From CAVXZE01 sp964615365 (lineage in GTDB: Bacteria; Myxococcota_A; UBA9160; UBA6930), in assembly GCA_964615365.1 (NCBI GenBank), contig CAZTOU010000012.1, positions 1 through 64,000 on the forward strand: a stretch of DNA of 64,000 nucleotides, in the 5' to 3' direction. Under the pieces are notes generated by a model, which did no database searches, was not told the origin of the DNA, and was given only the letters and a program-made list of their open reading frames with translations. Both the position numbers and the translations under genes were made by a program. Of this stretch, positions 45,492 through 53,370 are shown one piece after another (position 1 is the stretch's first letter; each line of letters starts with the position of its first letter).

Positions 45492-46382
45492 ATGGCCGAC
45501 GCCGATACCGAAAGCGCGAAGAGCTACAAGGTGGACGTTCCCGCAACCAGCCAGCCCTTCTTCCTGAAGGGATCGAACAACCTCGACTGGGGGATGAAGA
45601 ATCGCCTGTCGAATATCTTCAACCCCGAGTCGGGGCGAACCGTGATGCTGGCCTTCGACCATGGCTACTTCCTGGGTCCCACCAGCGGCCTCGAGCGAGT
45701 CGACCTCGACATCGTGCCGCTTTCGCCCTACGCCGACACGCTGATGCTCACGCGCGGCATCCTGCGGAGCTGCATCCCGCCCACCTACACCGGCGGCATC
45801 GTGCTCCGCGCCAGCGGTGGCCCGAGCATCCTGAAGGAGCTCTCCGACGAGCAGATCGCCATCAGCATCGACGAGGCGGTACGGCTCAACGCCGCGGCGA
45901 TGGCGGTGCAGGTTTTCGTCGGAGGCGAGAACGAAACCCAGTCGATCCACAACATGACCCAACTGGTGGACATGGGCAATCGTCACGGGATTGCCACCCT
46001 GGGCGTGACGGCGGTCGGCACCGACATGGTCCGCGACGCCAAGTACATCCGGCTCGCCGCGCGGATCTGCGCGGAGCTGGGCGCCTCCTACGTCAAGACC
46101 TACTACGTGGAAGACGGCTTCGACACGGTAACCGCATCCTGTCCGGTGCCCATCGTGATCGCGGGCGGGAAGAAGCTACCCGAGGCGGACGCCCTCCAGC
46201 TCGCCCACAACGCCGTCCAGGAAGGCGCCGCCGGCGTGGACATGGGCCGCAACATCTTCCAGGCGGAGAACCCGCTCGCCATGATCCAGGCGGTCCGGAA
46301 GGTGGTCCACGAGAGCTTCAAGCCGCAAGAGGCCTACCAGTACTACCAGACGCTCAAGGACGAGGGCTCGGCACACCCCTAG
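45492..46382 (+). CDS. lsrF: LsrF-family thiolase/aldolase
   Basis: The 296 residues follow E. coli LsrF closely: DWGMKNRLSNIFNPESGRTV, MLAFDHGYFLGPTSGLERVD, LMLTRGILRS, KTYYVEDGF with the Schiff-base Lys, and CPVPIVIAGGKKLPE. LsrF is a class I aldolase-fold enzyme that cleaves phospho-AI-2 derived 3-hydroxy-5-phosphonooxypentane-2,4-dione with CoA. None of the other lsr genes (kinase, transporter, LsrG, LsrR) is in the window, so its substrate may differ here. The start is ATG 45492, with GGAGGGAA upstream. It has its own promoter and palindromic operator candidate. Confidence 0.85.
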   Translation: MADADTESAKSYKVDVPATSQPFFLKGSNNLDWGMKNRLSNIFNPESGRTVMLAFDHGYFLGPTSGLERVDLDIVPLSPYADTLMLTRGILRSCIPPTYTGGIVLRASGGPSILKELSDEQIAISIDEAVRLNAAAMAVQVFVGGENETQSIHNMTQLVDMGNRHGIATLGVTAVGTDMVRDAKYIRLAARICAELGASYVKTYYVEDGFDTVTASCPVPIVIAGGKKLPEADALQLAHNAVQEGAAGVDMGRNIFQAENPLAMIQAVRKVVHESFKPQEAYQYYQTLKDEGSAHP

Positions 46383-46393
46383 TCCTATCGGGG

Positions 46394-47458
46394 CTAGAAT
46401 CGGCGCGTTTCGCCGATTCGGAGCAGCCAGACGTCCTGCTCGGCCAGCCCGGCGGCCTCTGCCGCGGCGCGAAAGCGCTCAGGCGGCTCGCCCAGGAGCT
46501 CGTCGGAGAGATCGAAGGTTCCGTAGTGGATCCCCAAGACCCGTCTGGCCGCTAGAGCGAGGGCCGCTCGCACCGCCTGCTCGGGATCGAGGTGGACGGG
46601 CTTCATCATCACCTGGGGCTCGTAGGCGCCGATCGGCAGCGCGGCGAGATCGAAGGGGCCGAGCGCCTCGCCGATGGTCTGGAAGCCCCGAAACTCGCCG
46701 GTGTCACCGGCAAAGTAGAACCGCCGGTCCGGGGTGGTGACGGCCCAGGAGGACCAGAGCGCCTTTCCCTGGTCGAAGATTCCCCGGCCGCTCCAATGGC
46801 GCGCGGGAAGGCAATGGACGGTCACCCCTTCCACCTCTTGGCTCTCCCCCCAGTCCAGCTCGACCACGCGATCGATCCCGTGCTCGCGCAGCAGCTCGCC
46901 GTTGGCCAGGGGAACCAGGAACCAGGCCTCCGGATGATCCGCGGCCAGGCGCCGCAGGGTGGGCATGTCCATGTGATCGTAGTGGTTGTGGGAGATCACC
47001 ACGAAGTCGATGGGAGGGAGGTCCCCGATCTCGACGCCGGGCGCGACGTGGCGGTGGGCGCCGGTGAAACGGGTGGGGCCGGCCCGCGTCGACCAGTTCG
47101 GGTCGGTGAGGAAGCGGAGGCCACCCATCCGGACCAGGAGCGTCGCGTGGCCCACCCAGGTGACGGAGGGATTCGGACCCGCCCCGCGCAGCGCGTCCAG
47201 ATCCGGCGCCACCCGCTCCGGCAGTCCCTCGGTCGTTCGAAAGCGCGCGAACGCCCTGCGCAACAGGAAGGGAATCGCGACCAGCGCACCGCCCTGCTCG
47301 ACGGAGCCGGATGGGTTCTCGAAGCGCCCGTCCTCATCCCGGGGAGCACTCCTCAAGCCCCACTCGGCGGTGGGCTCGCCGACCGCAACACCCGTCAGGG
47401 CGATTGACAGTAACGGGAGCGCGAGCCAGTTCCTCGCAGCGCGCAGCGCCGATTCCAT
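46394..47458 (-). CDS. MBL-fold hydrolase, NAPE-PLD-like, secreted
   Basis: From ATG 47458 (GGAGAAAGG site) the 354 residues begin with a signal peptide (RNWLALPLLSIALTGVAVG). The metallo-beta-lactamase core follows: VTWVGHATLLVRMGGLRFLT, the metal motif HNHYDHMD, ARHWSGRG, YFAGDTGEF and a late IHYGTFDLSDE. The closest family by pattern is N-acyl-phosphatidylethanolamine phospholipase D-like and UlaG-like hydrolases. A periplasmic location and a lipid or phosphodiester substrate are inference. It converges with lsrF and diverges from the CBS gene. Confidence 0.8.
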   Translation of the reverse strand: MESALRAARNWLALPLLSIALTGVAVGEPTAEWGLRSAPRDEDGRFENPSGSVEQGGALVAIPFLLRRAFARFRTTEGLPERVAPDLDALRGAGPNPSVTWVGHATLLVRMGGLRFLTDPNWSTRAGPTRFTGAHRHVAPGVEIGDLPPIDFVVISHNHYDHMDMPTLRRLAADHPEAWFLVPLANGELLREHGIDRVVELDWGESQEVEGVTVHCLPARHWSGRGIFDQGKALWSSWAVTTPDRRFYFAGDTGEFRGFQTIGEALGPFDLAALPIGAYEPQVMMKPVHLDPEQAVRAALALAARRVLGIHYGTFDLSDELLGEPPERFRAAAEAAGLAEQDVWLLRIGETRRF

Positions 47459-47531
47459 CGGCCTTTCTCCCCCCTTCCCTGGACTTCCCCTGTAGAATGA
47501 CACATCTGACACCAGAGCCCGGGAGACCGCG

Positions 47532-47930
47532 ATGGGACAGCTTCCGATCGTTCGAGACCACATGGACACCCACGTGTACACCGTCTATCCGGACACCGAG
47601 ATCCTGGACGCCGTCGGGCTCCTGCTCGAGCACCGCGTCACGGGTGCCCCGGTGATCGACCACGACGGCCACCTGGTGGGCATGCTGACCGAGAAGGACT
47701 GCCTCAAGCTGATCGCGACCGGAGCCGAGGCGAACCGCCCCCACGGCACCGTTGCGGATTTCATGACGACCGCGGTGACCACGATCTCACCGGACACGGA
47801 CGTGTACTACGCCGCCGGCCTGTTCCTCCACCAGGGGTTCCGCCGGTTCCCGGTGATCGAGGCCGGAAGGCTGGTCGGCGCGATCACCCGCTTCGACATC
47901 CTCCGCGTGATCCACGCCAAGCTGCACTGA
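47532..47930 (+). CDS. Two-CBS-domain protein
   Basis: The 132-residue protein is a single Bateman module. CBS 1 spans about 10-65 (TVYPDTEILDAVGLLLEHRV, then APVIDHDGHLVGMLTEKDCL) and CBS 2 about 75-130 (FMTTAVTTISPDTDVYYAAG, then FPVIEAGRLVGAITRFDIL). Such pairs bind adenine nucleotides and usually regulate a partner. A GGGAGA site precedes ATG 47532. It is followed after 7 bases by the SnoaL-like gene; partner unknown. Confidence 0.85.
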   Translation: MGQLPIVRDHMDTHVYTVYPDTEILDAVGLLLEHRVTGAPVIDHDGHLVGMLTEKDCLKLIATGAEANRPHGTVADFMTTAVTTISPDTDVYYAAGLFLHQGFRRFPVIEAGRLVGAITRFDILRVIHAKLH

Positions 47931-47937
47931 ACCGGCC

Positions 47938-48459
47938 ATGGCGATGAGTGCGGACAGCCGGCTGCAGGCCATCGAGGACCGTGAGGCGATTCGCGAGCTT
48001 CAGGCGACCTACTGCTTCCTCGTCGACGACCGCCGCTTCGAGGAGCTCGTGGAGAGCTGCTTTGCCGAGGACGCCCGCTGCGACTTCCGCCTCGTCGCGA
48101 GCGGGCTGGATCCGCTGCTGGCCGAGGGTCACGAGGAGATCCGCGCCTTCTTCGAGAACGCCGTCGGCGGCCTGCTTCGCGAGATGAGTCACACGGTCCA
48201 CAACCAGAGGATCGCGATCGACGGGGACCGCGCATCGGCCGACTGCTACTTCGAGCTCACCGCGATCGACGCCAGCAGCGGCGAAGCGGTGCTGGGTGGC
48301 GGCCGCTACGTCGATCGCTACCGACGTCTGCGCGGTACATGGCGATTCCAGGAGCGGAGAGCGGAGATCCAGCACCTCTCGCCGCTGCGGGAAGGCTGGG
48401 ACAGGCAGCGCTTCCTCCGAGCCCTGATGGCGGCTGCAGCCGCGCGCGATCCGGGCTAG
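47938..48459 (+). CDS. SnoaL/NTF2-like protein
   Basis: The 173 residues show the cone-shaped SnoaL-like fold pattern: IEDREAIRELQATYCFLVDD, then FEELVESCFAEDARCDF, EEIRAFFENAV, SHTVHNQRIAIDGDRASADC and GRYVDRYRRLRGTWRFQERR. The family includes isomerases, dehydratases and ligand-binding proteins; the specific role cannot be read from sequence. ATG 47938 or the ATG two codons later may be the start. It is probably co-transcribed with the CBS gene. Confidence 0.75.
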   Translation: MAMSADSRLQAIEDREAIRELQATYCFLVDDRRFEELVESCFAEDARCDFRLVASGLDPLLAEGHEEIRAFFENAVGGLLREMSHTVHNQRIAIDGDRASADCYFELTAIDASSGEAVLGGGRYVDRYRRLRGTWRFQERRAEIQHLSPLREGWDRQRFLRALMAAAAARDPG

Positions 48460-48595
48460 CTCGATGCGTCAGCGGACCCTCATCCGTCCCGTCGGCCTCG
48501 TCCTGATGAGCGGGGCGTTCGAGTCGGCTCCTGCGCCGGCCGGATGAAGCCGAGCCCGGTCGGCTACTCGACCGATACCCGAAGCCGGAGATCCC

Positions 48596-49732
48596 ATGCG
48601 CCTCGCCCTCGCCGCCCTCGCCCTCCTTCTTCTCCTCGCCATGGTCGGAGCCTACGCGCTCCTGCGTCCCAACCGCGCGCAGGTGGCCGCGACACTGGAG
48701 ATGGAGAGCTGGGACGTGGTCGCGGACGGGGAGCACAACTCCAACACCGACATGATCTTCTGGCGCGACCAGTTCTGGCTGATCCACGCCGCATCGCCCT
48801 ACCACCTGGGGACTCCCCGGTCCCGCTTGGTGATCCGTCGCTCCAGGGACGCGCGAAGCTGGGAGACCGTGGCGACGCTCCGGGTGCCCGGCAAGGACAT
48901 CCGGGATCCCAAGTTCGCCCCCATCGGGGGCCGACTGCTCCTCTACGCGCTCCCCAACTCGGGCGTCATGGCGACTCCCGAAGGCACCGTCCTCTCCATC
49001 AGCGACGACGGGATGACCTGGAGCGAGTTCCGTCCGGTGGGACCGGAGGGCTGGCTCTTCTGGCGGCCCAAGTCGCCGGACGGCAGGACCTGGTACGTGC
49101 CCGCGTACTGGTGGGATCACGGCGAGTCCATCCTGCTCCGCTCTTCGGACGGTCTCGAGTGGGAGCGGGTATCGCGGATCTACCAGGGGGAGGGAAACGA
49201 CGAGACCGCGATCGAGTTTCTCCCGGACGGCCGTCTCCTGGCCACCGCCCGGCTCGAGGTGACCCCGGACAACCTGATGGGGAACAAGGATGCCTCGACG
49301 CTCCTCGCTGTCGCGGAGCCCCCCTTCGAGCGCTGGAGCTACCGAAAGAGTCGCGTCACCCGCCTGGACGGCCCGGTCCTCTTCTCCCACGCCGGGCGGG
49401 TCTTCGCGGTGGCTCGCCACCAGCCCGGCGAGCGCGGCCCCCTTCTGCGACTCGGAGGAATGTGGAGCCGCAAGCGCACCGCGCTCTACGAGGTCACCCC
49501 CCTCCACCTCTCCCACCTGTCGGATCTGCCCAGCGCCGGTGACACCACCTACGCCGGCGTGGTGCTTCGCGACGGCTTCGCCTACATCGACTACTACACC
49601 AGCGCGATCGAGCGCGACTACCCGTGGTTCCTGGGCATGTTCCTACCCACGGACATCCGGATGGCGCGTGTCTCCCTCGATTCACTGGTGGCTCTGGCCG
49701 ACCAGAAGAGCCAGCCGGACCCCGGCGACTAG
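48596..49732 (+). CDS. Secreted or membrane-anchored Asp-box beta-propeller (sialidase-like)
   Basis: ATG 48596 (CGGAGA site) gives an N-terminal helix (ALAALALLLLLAMVGAYALL) that may be a signal anchor. The 378-residue protein then repeats blades with Asp-box-like motifs: SISDDGMTWSEF and LLRSSDGLEWERV, with a weaker RRSRDARSWETV. This is the sialidase/exo-glycosidase propeller architecture. Catalytic sialidase residues (Arg triad, Tyr) cannot be confirmed by eye, so glycan binding or hydrolysis is only a possibility. It converges with the SagB-type gene. Confidence 0.65.
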   Translation: MRLALAALALLLLLAMVGAYALLRPNRAQVAATLEMESWDVVADGEHNSNTDMIFWRDQFWLIHAASPYHLGTPRSRLVIRRSRDARSWETVATLRVPGKDIRDPKFAPIGGRLLLYALPNSGVMATPEGTVLSISDDGMTWSEFRPVGPEGWLFWRPKSPDGRTWYVPAYWWDHGESILLRSSDGLEWERVSRIYQGEGNDETAIEFLPDGRLLATARLEVTPDNLMGNKDASTLLAVAEPPFERWSYRKSRVTRLDGPVLFSHAGRVFAVARHQPGERGPLLRLGGMWSRKRTALYEVTPLHLSHLSDLPSAGDTTYAGVVLRDGFAYIDYYTSAIERDYPWFLGMFLPTDIRMARVSLDSLVALADQKSQPDPGD

Positions 49733-49741
49733 GAGACCGGT

Positions 49742-51367
49742 CTACTCACCGCTTCCGAGGACGGTGAGGTGGAGGACCGCCTCCCGCCGGCCGTCGAAGC
49801 CGAGCAGATCGTTGAGCTCGTCGTCCAGGAACGCGGAGAGGTTTCGGGCCGCGAGCCGCATCGCCTCGGCCGCCAGATAGATCCGCTGAGCGATCTCCCC
49901 CGACTCGACCAGGAGTTCCCGGTAACTCCGGATGCCCCGCGCGGCCTGGGCATCGGCGATGCGTGCGACCATGAAGAAGGCGACCGCCGCCTCCCCCGCC
50001 TTCTCCTGGCGGAGGCACGCGCGGATCATGTCCTCGCGGAGGTCGCTGCGCCGGATCTGGACGATCCGCCGCCCCCGGGGCCGGTACTGGTAGAAGCCGG
50101 GTGTGATGCCATCGACACGGTGCGCGGCGAAGAACAGATCCACGCCGAGGCTGCGCTCGAGCGCCCTCGCGTCTTGCGCGACCTCCAGCGCGAAGGCCAG
50201 CTCCTCTGGCCGTATCGATCTCGTCCGGAAGAAGGCCGCCGAGCGCCGCTCCTGGATGGTCCACTCCACCGAAGCGCCGGGCTTCGGATCGAGCTCCGGG
50301 AGCGCGCTCTCCTCCCCCATGGCCGCGCGCTCGCCGACGGGAGGGCGCGCGGGGACGTCTTTCGAAGGAGCCGGAACCAGCTTGGTCGCCTCGTGGAAGC
50401 GATGCGGAAGCCCTCCCGATCTCGGCAGCTTCTCGGGTGCGGCCTCGCGCTTCTCGATCAGCCCGCGCCCGGCTCGGGAGACCGATGTTCTGTTGCCGTT
50501 CACCGAACCAATCGCTTGGACGGCGCACACGGCCTCCTCGCCACCGTCCAACTCCAGGAGCGCGTTCAGCGCATCGTCCTCGAAGCGCGGTACCGCGGCC
50601 CAGCCGAGCCCCGCTGAGGCAGCCGCGAGCCGGAGGTTCTCGCCGATGTGCCCGGAGTCGATCAGTGCATAGCGATACCCCCGGTTGGCGTATCTCCAGG
50701 AGTAGCGACGAAAGACGTTGGTGAGGACGATCGCGACCGCGGCTCCCTCGACGTCCCCGGGCTCCTCCAGGGCGAACGCCAGTTCCCGAAGCCGGGATCC
50801 CGAGCGGATTGCGACCAGCTCGTGCTCCTCCACCGCGTAGTAGTAGACGCCCGGCGCGAGCCCTCGGACGCGTTCGGCCACCAGGTACACCTCGCCGGCG
50901 TAGAGCGCCCCGGCGGAGGGCGCCGCGCGGAGCGCAGGAGACGGGGCAGAGCCGCCGGATCCACCGGTCACGCCGTTGGTGAAGTGGAGGACTCGGGAGA
51001 GCAGGCGGAGCGAGATCGCCCCGTCCCGAAAGCGTCCGGTGCCGTCGGTAGTCGAAACAGCCTCGGTCAGGCTGCGCCCGGGCTCCCGGTCGAAGGGAGG
51101 CAGCGCCAGCCGATCGAAGCCGGGATACCGTTTGAAGGGAGGCGGGGGGCCTCCCAGCCTCGGGAGCCACGACCCCAGCGCACCGAAGGGGGTGTTGCGC
51201 GTCGCGCGGTGAATCTCGCGGGGCTCTTCCCGGGCCGAAGCGCTCGAGCTGCCGCCGCCGAGCACGGCGAGGATGCCGCCGGCGAACCGGAAGAAGGCCC
51301 GTCGACTGCGGTTCAACGAGGGGCCCGTTCCGCAGCGCCCCGATGGCGTGCCGCGCGTGCTAGACAC
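49742..51367 (-). CDS. Double SagB-type nitroreductase-fold protein with Tat signal
   Basis: The protein carries a twin-arginine signal (SRRAFFRFAGGILAVLGGGS) and two related flavin nitroreductase/SagB-like domains. The first has RAAPSAGALYAGEVYLVAER, GVYYYAVEEHEL and a late DSGHIGENLRLAAASAGLGW. The second, shorter one has ITPGFYQYRPRGRRIVQIRR and VESGEIAQRIYLAAEAMRLA. SagB-type enzymes oxidise azolines in peptide natural products, but many stand-alone copies have unknown substrates. No cyclodehydratase or precursor peptide is in the window. Export of a folded flavoprotein via Tat is the natural reading. The start is uncertain: GTG 51367 puts a normal Tat n-region in front, and ATG 51454 is the longer option. 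Confidence 0.72.
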   Translation of the reverse strand: MSSTRGTPSGRCGTGPSLNRSRRAFFRFAGGILAVLGGGSSSASAREEPREIHRATRNTPFGALGSWLPRLGGPPPPFKRYPGFDRLALPPFDREPGRSLTEAVSTTDGTGRFRDGAISLRLLSRVLHFTNGVTGGSGGSAPSPALRAAPSAGALYAGEVYLVAERVRGLAPGVYYYAVEEHELVAIRSGSRLRELAFALEEPGDVEGAAVAIVLTNVFRRYSWRYANRGYRYALIDSGHIGENLRLAAASAGLGWAAVPRFEDDALNALLELDGGEEAVCAVQAIGSVNGNRTSVSRAGRGLIEKREAAPEKLPRSGGLPHRFHEATKLVPAPSKDVPARPPVGERAAMGEESALPELDPKPGASVEWTIQERRSAAFFRTRSIRPEELAFALEVAQDARALERSLGVDLFFAAHRVDGITPGFYQYRPRGRRIVQIRRSDLREDMIRACLRQEKAGEAAVAFFMVARIADAQAARGIRSYRELLVESGEIAQRIYLAAEAMRLAARNLSAFLDDELNDLLGFDGRREAVLHLTVLGSGE

Positions 51368-51713
51368 ATTGGGGATCGACGCCCCAGCTTCGGACCCGCA
51401 ATTGGGCGGCTTCGCGAAATTGGGCGGGTTCGCGAAGCTGGGAAACGACGGCAAGGGTTTGGTCCCGAAGCGAGGTGCGGTCGTCGAGCGTGAGGCCCTC
51501 GGTGGAGATCGGCTCGCCCACCCCTAGGCGAGTCGCACCCATGAGGAGACAGAAGCGGGCGTAGCCGGTGTAGGCGATGTGAACGCGCCGCTGGGACGCA
51601 CCCAGGAGTGCCAGCACGATTCCGAGGAGGCTGGCGAGGATCAGCGCCGGCGGAAGCACCGGGATGCAGACGATGGTGCGCAGCGGCGTGTCGACGGATT
51701 CCGGCAGACGCAC
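51360..51713 (-). pseudogene. PlsC-type acyltransferase with an in-frame internal deletion
   Basis: The 117-residue frame starts like a 1-acylglycerol-3-phosphate acyltransferase: a hydrophobic segment (PPALILASLLGIVLALLGAS) and AYTGYARFCLLMGATRL, which in the family leads into the HxxxxD catalytic motif. Here it passes straight into VGEPISTEGLTLDDRTSLRD, a typical C-terminal end of the same family. The catalytic HxxxxD and EGT motifs, about 130 residues, are missing, with the frame intact. The join is near 51525. It overlaps the SagB-type start by 8 bases on the same strand. Confidence 0.58.
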
Positions 51714-51733
51714 AGCGAGATCCTAACCCAGGC

Positions 51734-51850
51734 CCCGTCCGCGTGCAGATCGTCGGCCGCTACCAGGACGACTTGGGCGTGCTTCAGCTCGGTCACGCGT
51801 TCGAGGAGGCGACGGGCTTCTGGAGACAGCGCCCGCGCGGTACGGCCTAG
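51734..51850 (+). pseudogene. 3' fragment of an amidase gene
   Basis: This plus-strand frame reads VRVQIVGRYQDDLGVLQLG, then HAFEEATGFWRQRPRG and a TAG at 51848. It matches the C-terminal end of the amidase-signature family (PVGVQIVGRxxDDxxVLxLA, then AFE). Nothing upstream resembles the Ser-Ser-Lys catalytic core; the next feature is the head of the acyltransferase relic 20 bases away on the other strand. So only the last ~39 codons remain. Confidence 0.6.
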
Positions 51851-52010
51851 CCACCCCCCCCGCGCCCGGCGGCAGGGCGGCTGGAGACGGACCGGCCGGC
51901 GAGCCGCCCGGGGCCCGATGGTGGCGGGGAGGGGGGGAGCAGAGCCGAGCCCGGCGCGACGCCCACCGCCCGAGAGTGGCCCGTCCGGCGTACCCATTTC
52001 CGGCCCGAGT

Positions 52011-52019
52011 TGATATACT
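52011..52019 (+). promoter_or_regulatory. Extended -10 promoter element for mdh
   Basis: TGATATACT fits an extended -10 box (TGn-TATACT). No good -35 is visible at the proper distance. It would start transcription near 52026, about 110 bases upstream of the mdh ATG, leaving room for the folded leader. Confidence 0.5.
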
Positions 52020-52054
52020 GCGCGCCCCCAAGTGAATTGGTGTGCCCTTTTTTC

Positions 52055-52109
52055 GCAGACCCCGCGGCCCACTGCCAAACGACACTGGGGAAGGCAGGCG
52101 GGGGTCTGC
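52055..52109 (+). ncRNA. Folded 5' leader of mdh, regulatory RNA candidate
   Basis: GCAGACCCCGC (52055-52065) pairs with GCGGGGGTCTGC (52098-52109) with one bulged G. This outer stem encloses an inner CTGCC/GGCAG stem (52072-52076 with 52093-52097) with a 16-base loop. The element sits between the promoter and the AAAGGAG site at 52121-52127. A closed outer stem followed by the ribosome binding site is a common riboswitch layout, but no known class matches. Confidence 0.45.
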
Positions 52110-52134
52110 ACAGCCTCACAAAAGGAGAACAGTG

Positions 52135-53145
52135 ATGCTCAAGAAGATTGGCCTCATCGGTGGTGGATACATCGGCGGCGTACTCACGCAAGAGATCGCC
52201 CAGCGGGGTCTCGCCCGTGAAGTAGGTCTCACCGACCCGGCGCCGTTCGTGAATCCCGATGATCCTGCCGAGCGGCAGGAGGTGGCCAAGAAGCAGTCGG
52301 TCGCCAAGGGCAAGGCCCTGGACATCTTCGAAGGTCTGCCCACCATCGGCCGCGACATTCGCTGCGTGGCCTCCAAGGACTATTCCTGCCTCGACGGCGC
52401 AGAGCTGATCATCAACACGGCCGGCGTTCCGCGCAAGGCGCGGCCGGACGGCACCTTCCCCAGCCGCGAGGAGCTGTTGACCATCAACCTCAAGGTCACC
52501 AATCAGGTCGCCGAGGGCATCCGGAAGTACTGCCCCGACGCCACCATCATCTCCGTCGCCAATCCCCTCGACGCCATCGTCTACACCCTGGACAAGCGGC
52601 TCAACCCCACCAAGAACAAGCTGTTCGGCATGGCGGGGCAGCTCGACTCGGGCCGCTACTGCTCCTTCGTGGCCGAAGCCGCCAACGTGTCGATGGAGAA
52701 CGTGAACGCCCTGGTGCTGGGCGGCCACGGCGACACCATGGTGCCGGTGCGCAGCTCCTGCACGATCGCCGGAATCCCGGTCCTCAAGTTCCTGGATGAG
52801 AAGACCCTGGAGGCCATCGAGACCCGCACCCGCAAGGCCGGTGGCGAGGTGGTCGGTCTGCTGGGCTTCGGCTCGGCCTTCGTCTCGCCCGCCTGGGCGG
52901 CGCTGGAGATGGCCGAGGCGATCATCTTCGACAAGCGCAAGATCCTGCCGGTGTGCGCCAAGCTCGAGGGCGAGTACGGCGTCAATGGCATGTTCGTGGG
53001 CGTGCCCGCGATCCTCGGCAAGAACGGCATGGAAGAGGTCATCCAGGTCGACCTGACCGACGACGAGAAGAAGGCCTTCGAGCACTCCGCCGGCGCAGTC
53101 CGCAAGACCTGCGACGAAGTCGACGAGATGCTGAAGACCCTCTAG
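52135..53145 (+). CDS. mdh: Malate dehydrogenase, LDH/MDH superfamily, with extra loops
   Basis: Mdh interconverts malate and oxaloacetate with NAD in the TCA cycle. The 336 residues show IGLIGGGYIGGVLTQEIA (NAD loop), SVANPLDAIVY, the catalytic-His motif GGHGDTMVPV and a C-terminal VGVPAILGKNG. Typical bacterial enzymes have about 310-320 residues. The extra length is an insert near 35-55 (NPDDPAERQEVAKKQSVA) before KALDIFEG, and a longer mobile loop in which the usual RKPGMSR reads RKARPDGTFPSR. The second arginine of that loop selects malate, so substrate handling could differ. AAAGGAG precedes ATG 52135; a strong terminator follows. Confidence 0.92.
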   Translation: MLKKIGLIGGGYIGGVLTQEIAQRGLAREVGLTDPAPFVNPDDPAERQEVAKKQSVAKGKALDIFEGLPTIGRDIRCVASKDYSCLDGAELIINTAGVPRKARPDGTFPSREELLTINLKVTNQVAEGIRKYCPDATIISVANPLDAIVYTLDKRLNPTKNKLFGMAGQLDSGRYCSFVAEAANVSMENVNALVLGGHGDTMVPVRSSCTIAGIPVLKFLDEKTLEAIETRTRKAGGEVVGLLGFGSAFVSPAWAALEMAEAIIFDKRKILPVCAKLEGEYGVNGMFVGVPAILGKNGMEEVIQVDLTDDEKKAFEHSAGAVRKTCDEVDEMLKTL

Positions 53146-53175
53146 CCCGGATCGCCGCTTCCGAGAAGAACACGG

Positions 53176-53208
53176 CCCTCCCCGCCATTGGCGGGGAGGG
53201 TTTTGTTT
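53176..53208 (+). terminator. Intrinsic terminator of mdh
   Basis: CCCTCCCCGCC pairs perfectly with GGCGGGGAGGG around ATT, followed by TTTTGTTT. It is the clearest Rho-independent terminator in the window. Confidence 0.92.
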
Positions 53209-53361
53209 AGCTTCTCGCCCTACCCGCCCGTCCTGATTCAGAAAACGGGGATCTTCCTGCCCCCGTATCCCCCACGGGGCTGGGGCCCGCAGACGGTCCG
53301 TGACGGCGTGCTCGAATTCCAGCAGCCGTACGATGTACAGTGGCACTTCCTGTCGGAGTAG
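53203..53361 (+). other. Short coding-like fragment between mdh terminator and DUF47 gene
   Basis: A plus-strand frame from the T-tract of the terminator to a TAG at 53359 reads FSPYPPVLIQKTGIFLPPYP, then a Trp-Gly-Pro segment and QQPYDVQWHFLSE. Codons favour G/C in the third position and the peptide is rich in Pro and aromatics like a real protein end. The only start is TTG inside the terminator, without a ribosome binding site. It is likely a 3' remnant of a lost gene, or chance. Family not recognised. Confidence 0.3.
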
Positions 53362-53370
53362 GAGACTCCC

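Noticed and set aside
48464..48547. 27-codon ORF (MRQRTLIRPVGLVLMSGAF) before the propeller gene
   Set aside because: No ribosome binding site and no similarity; short frames like this are expected by chance in GC-rich DNA.
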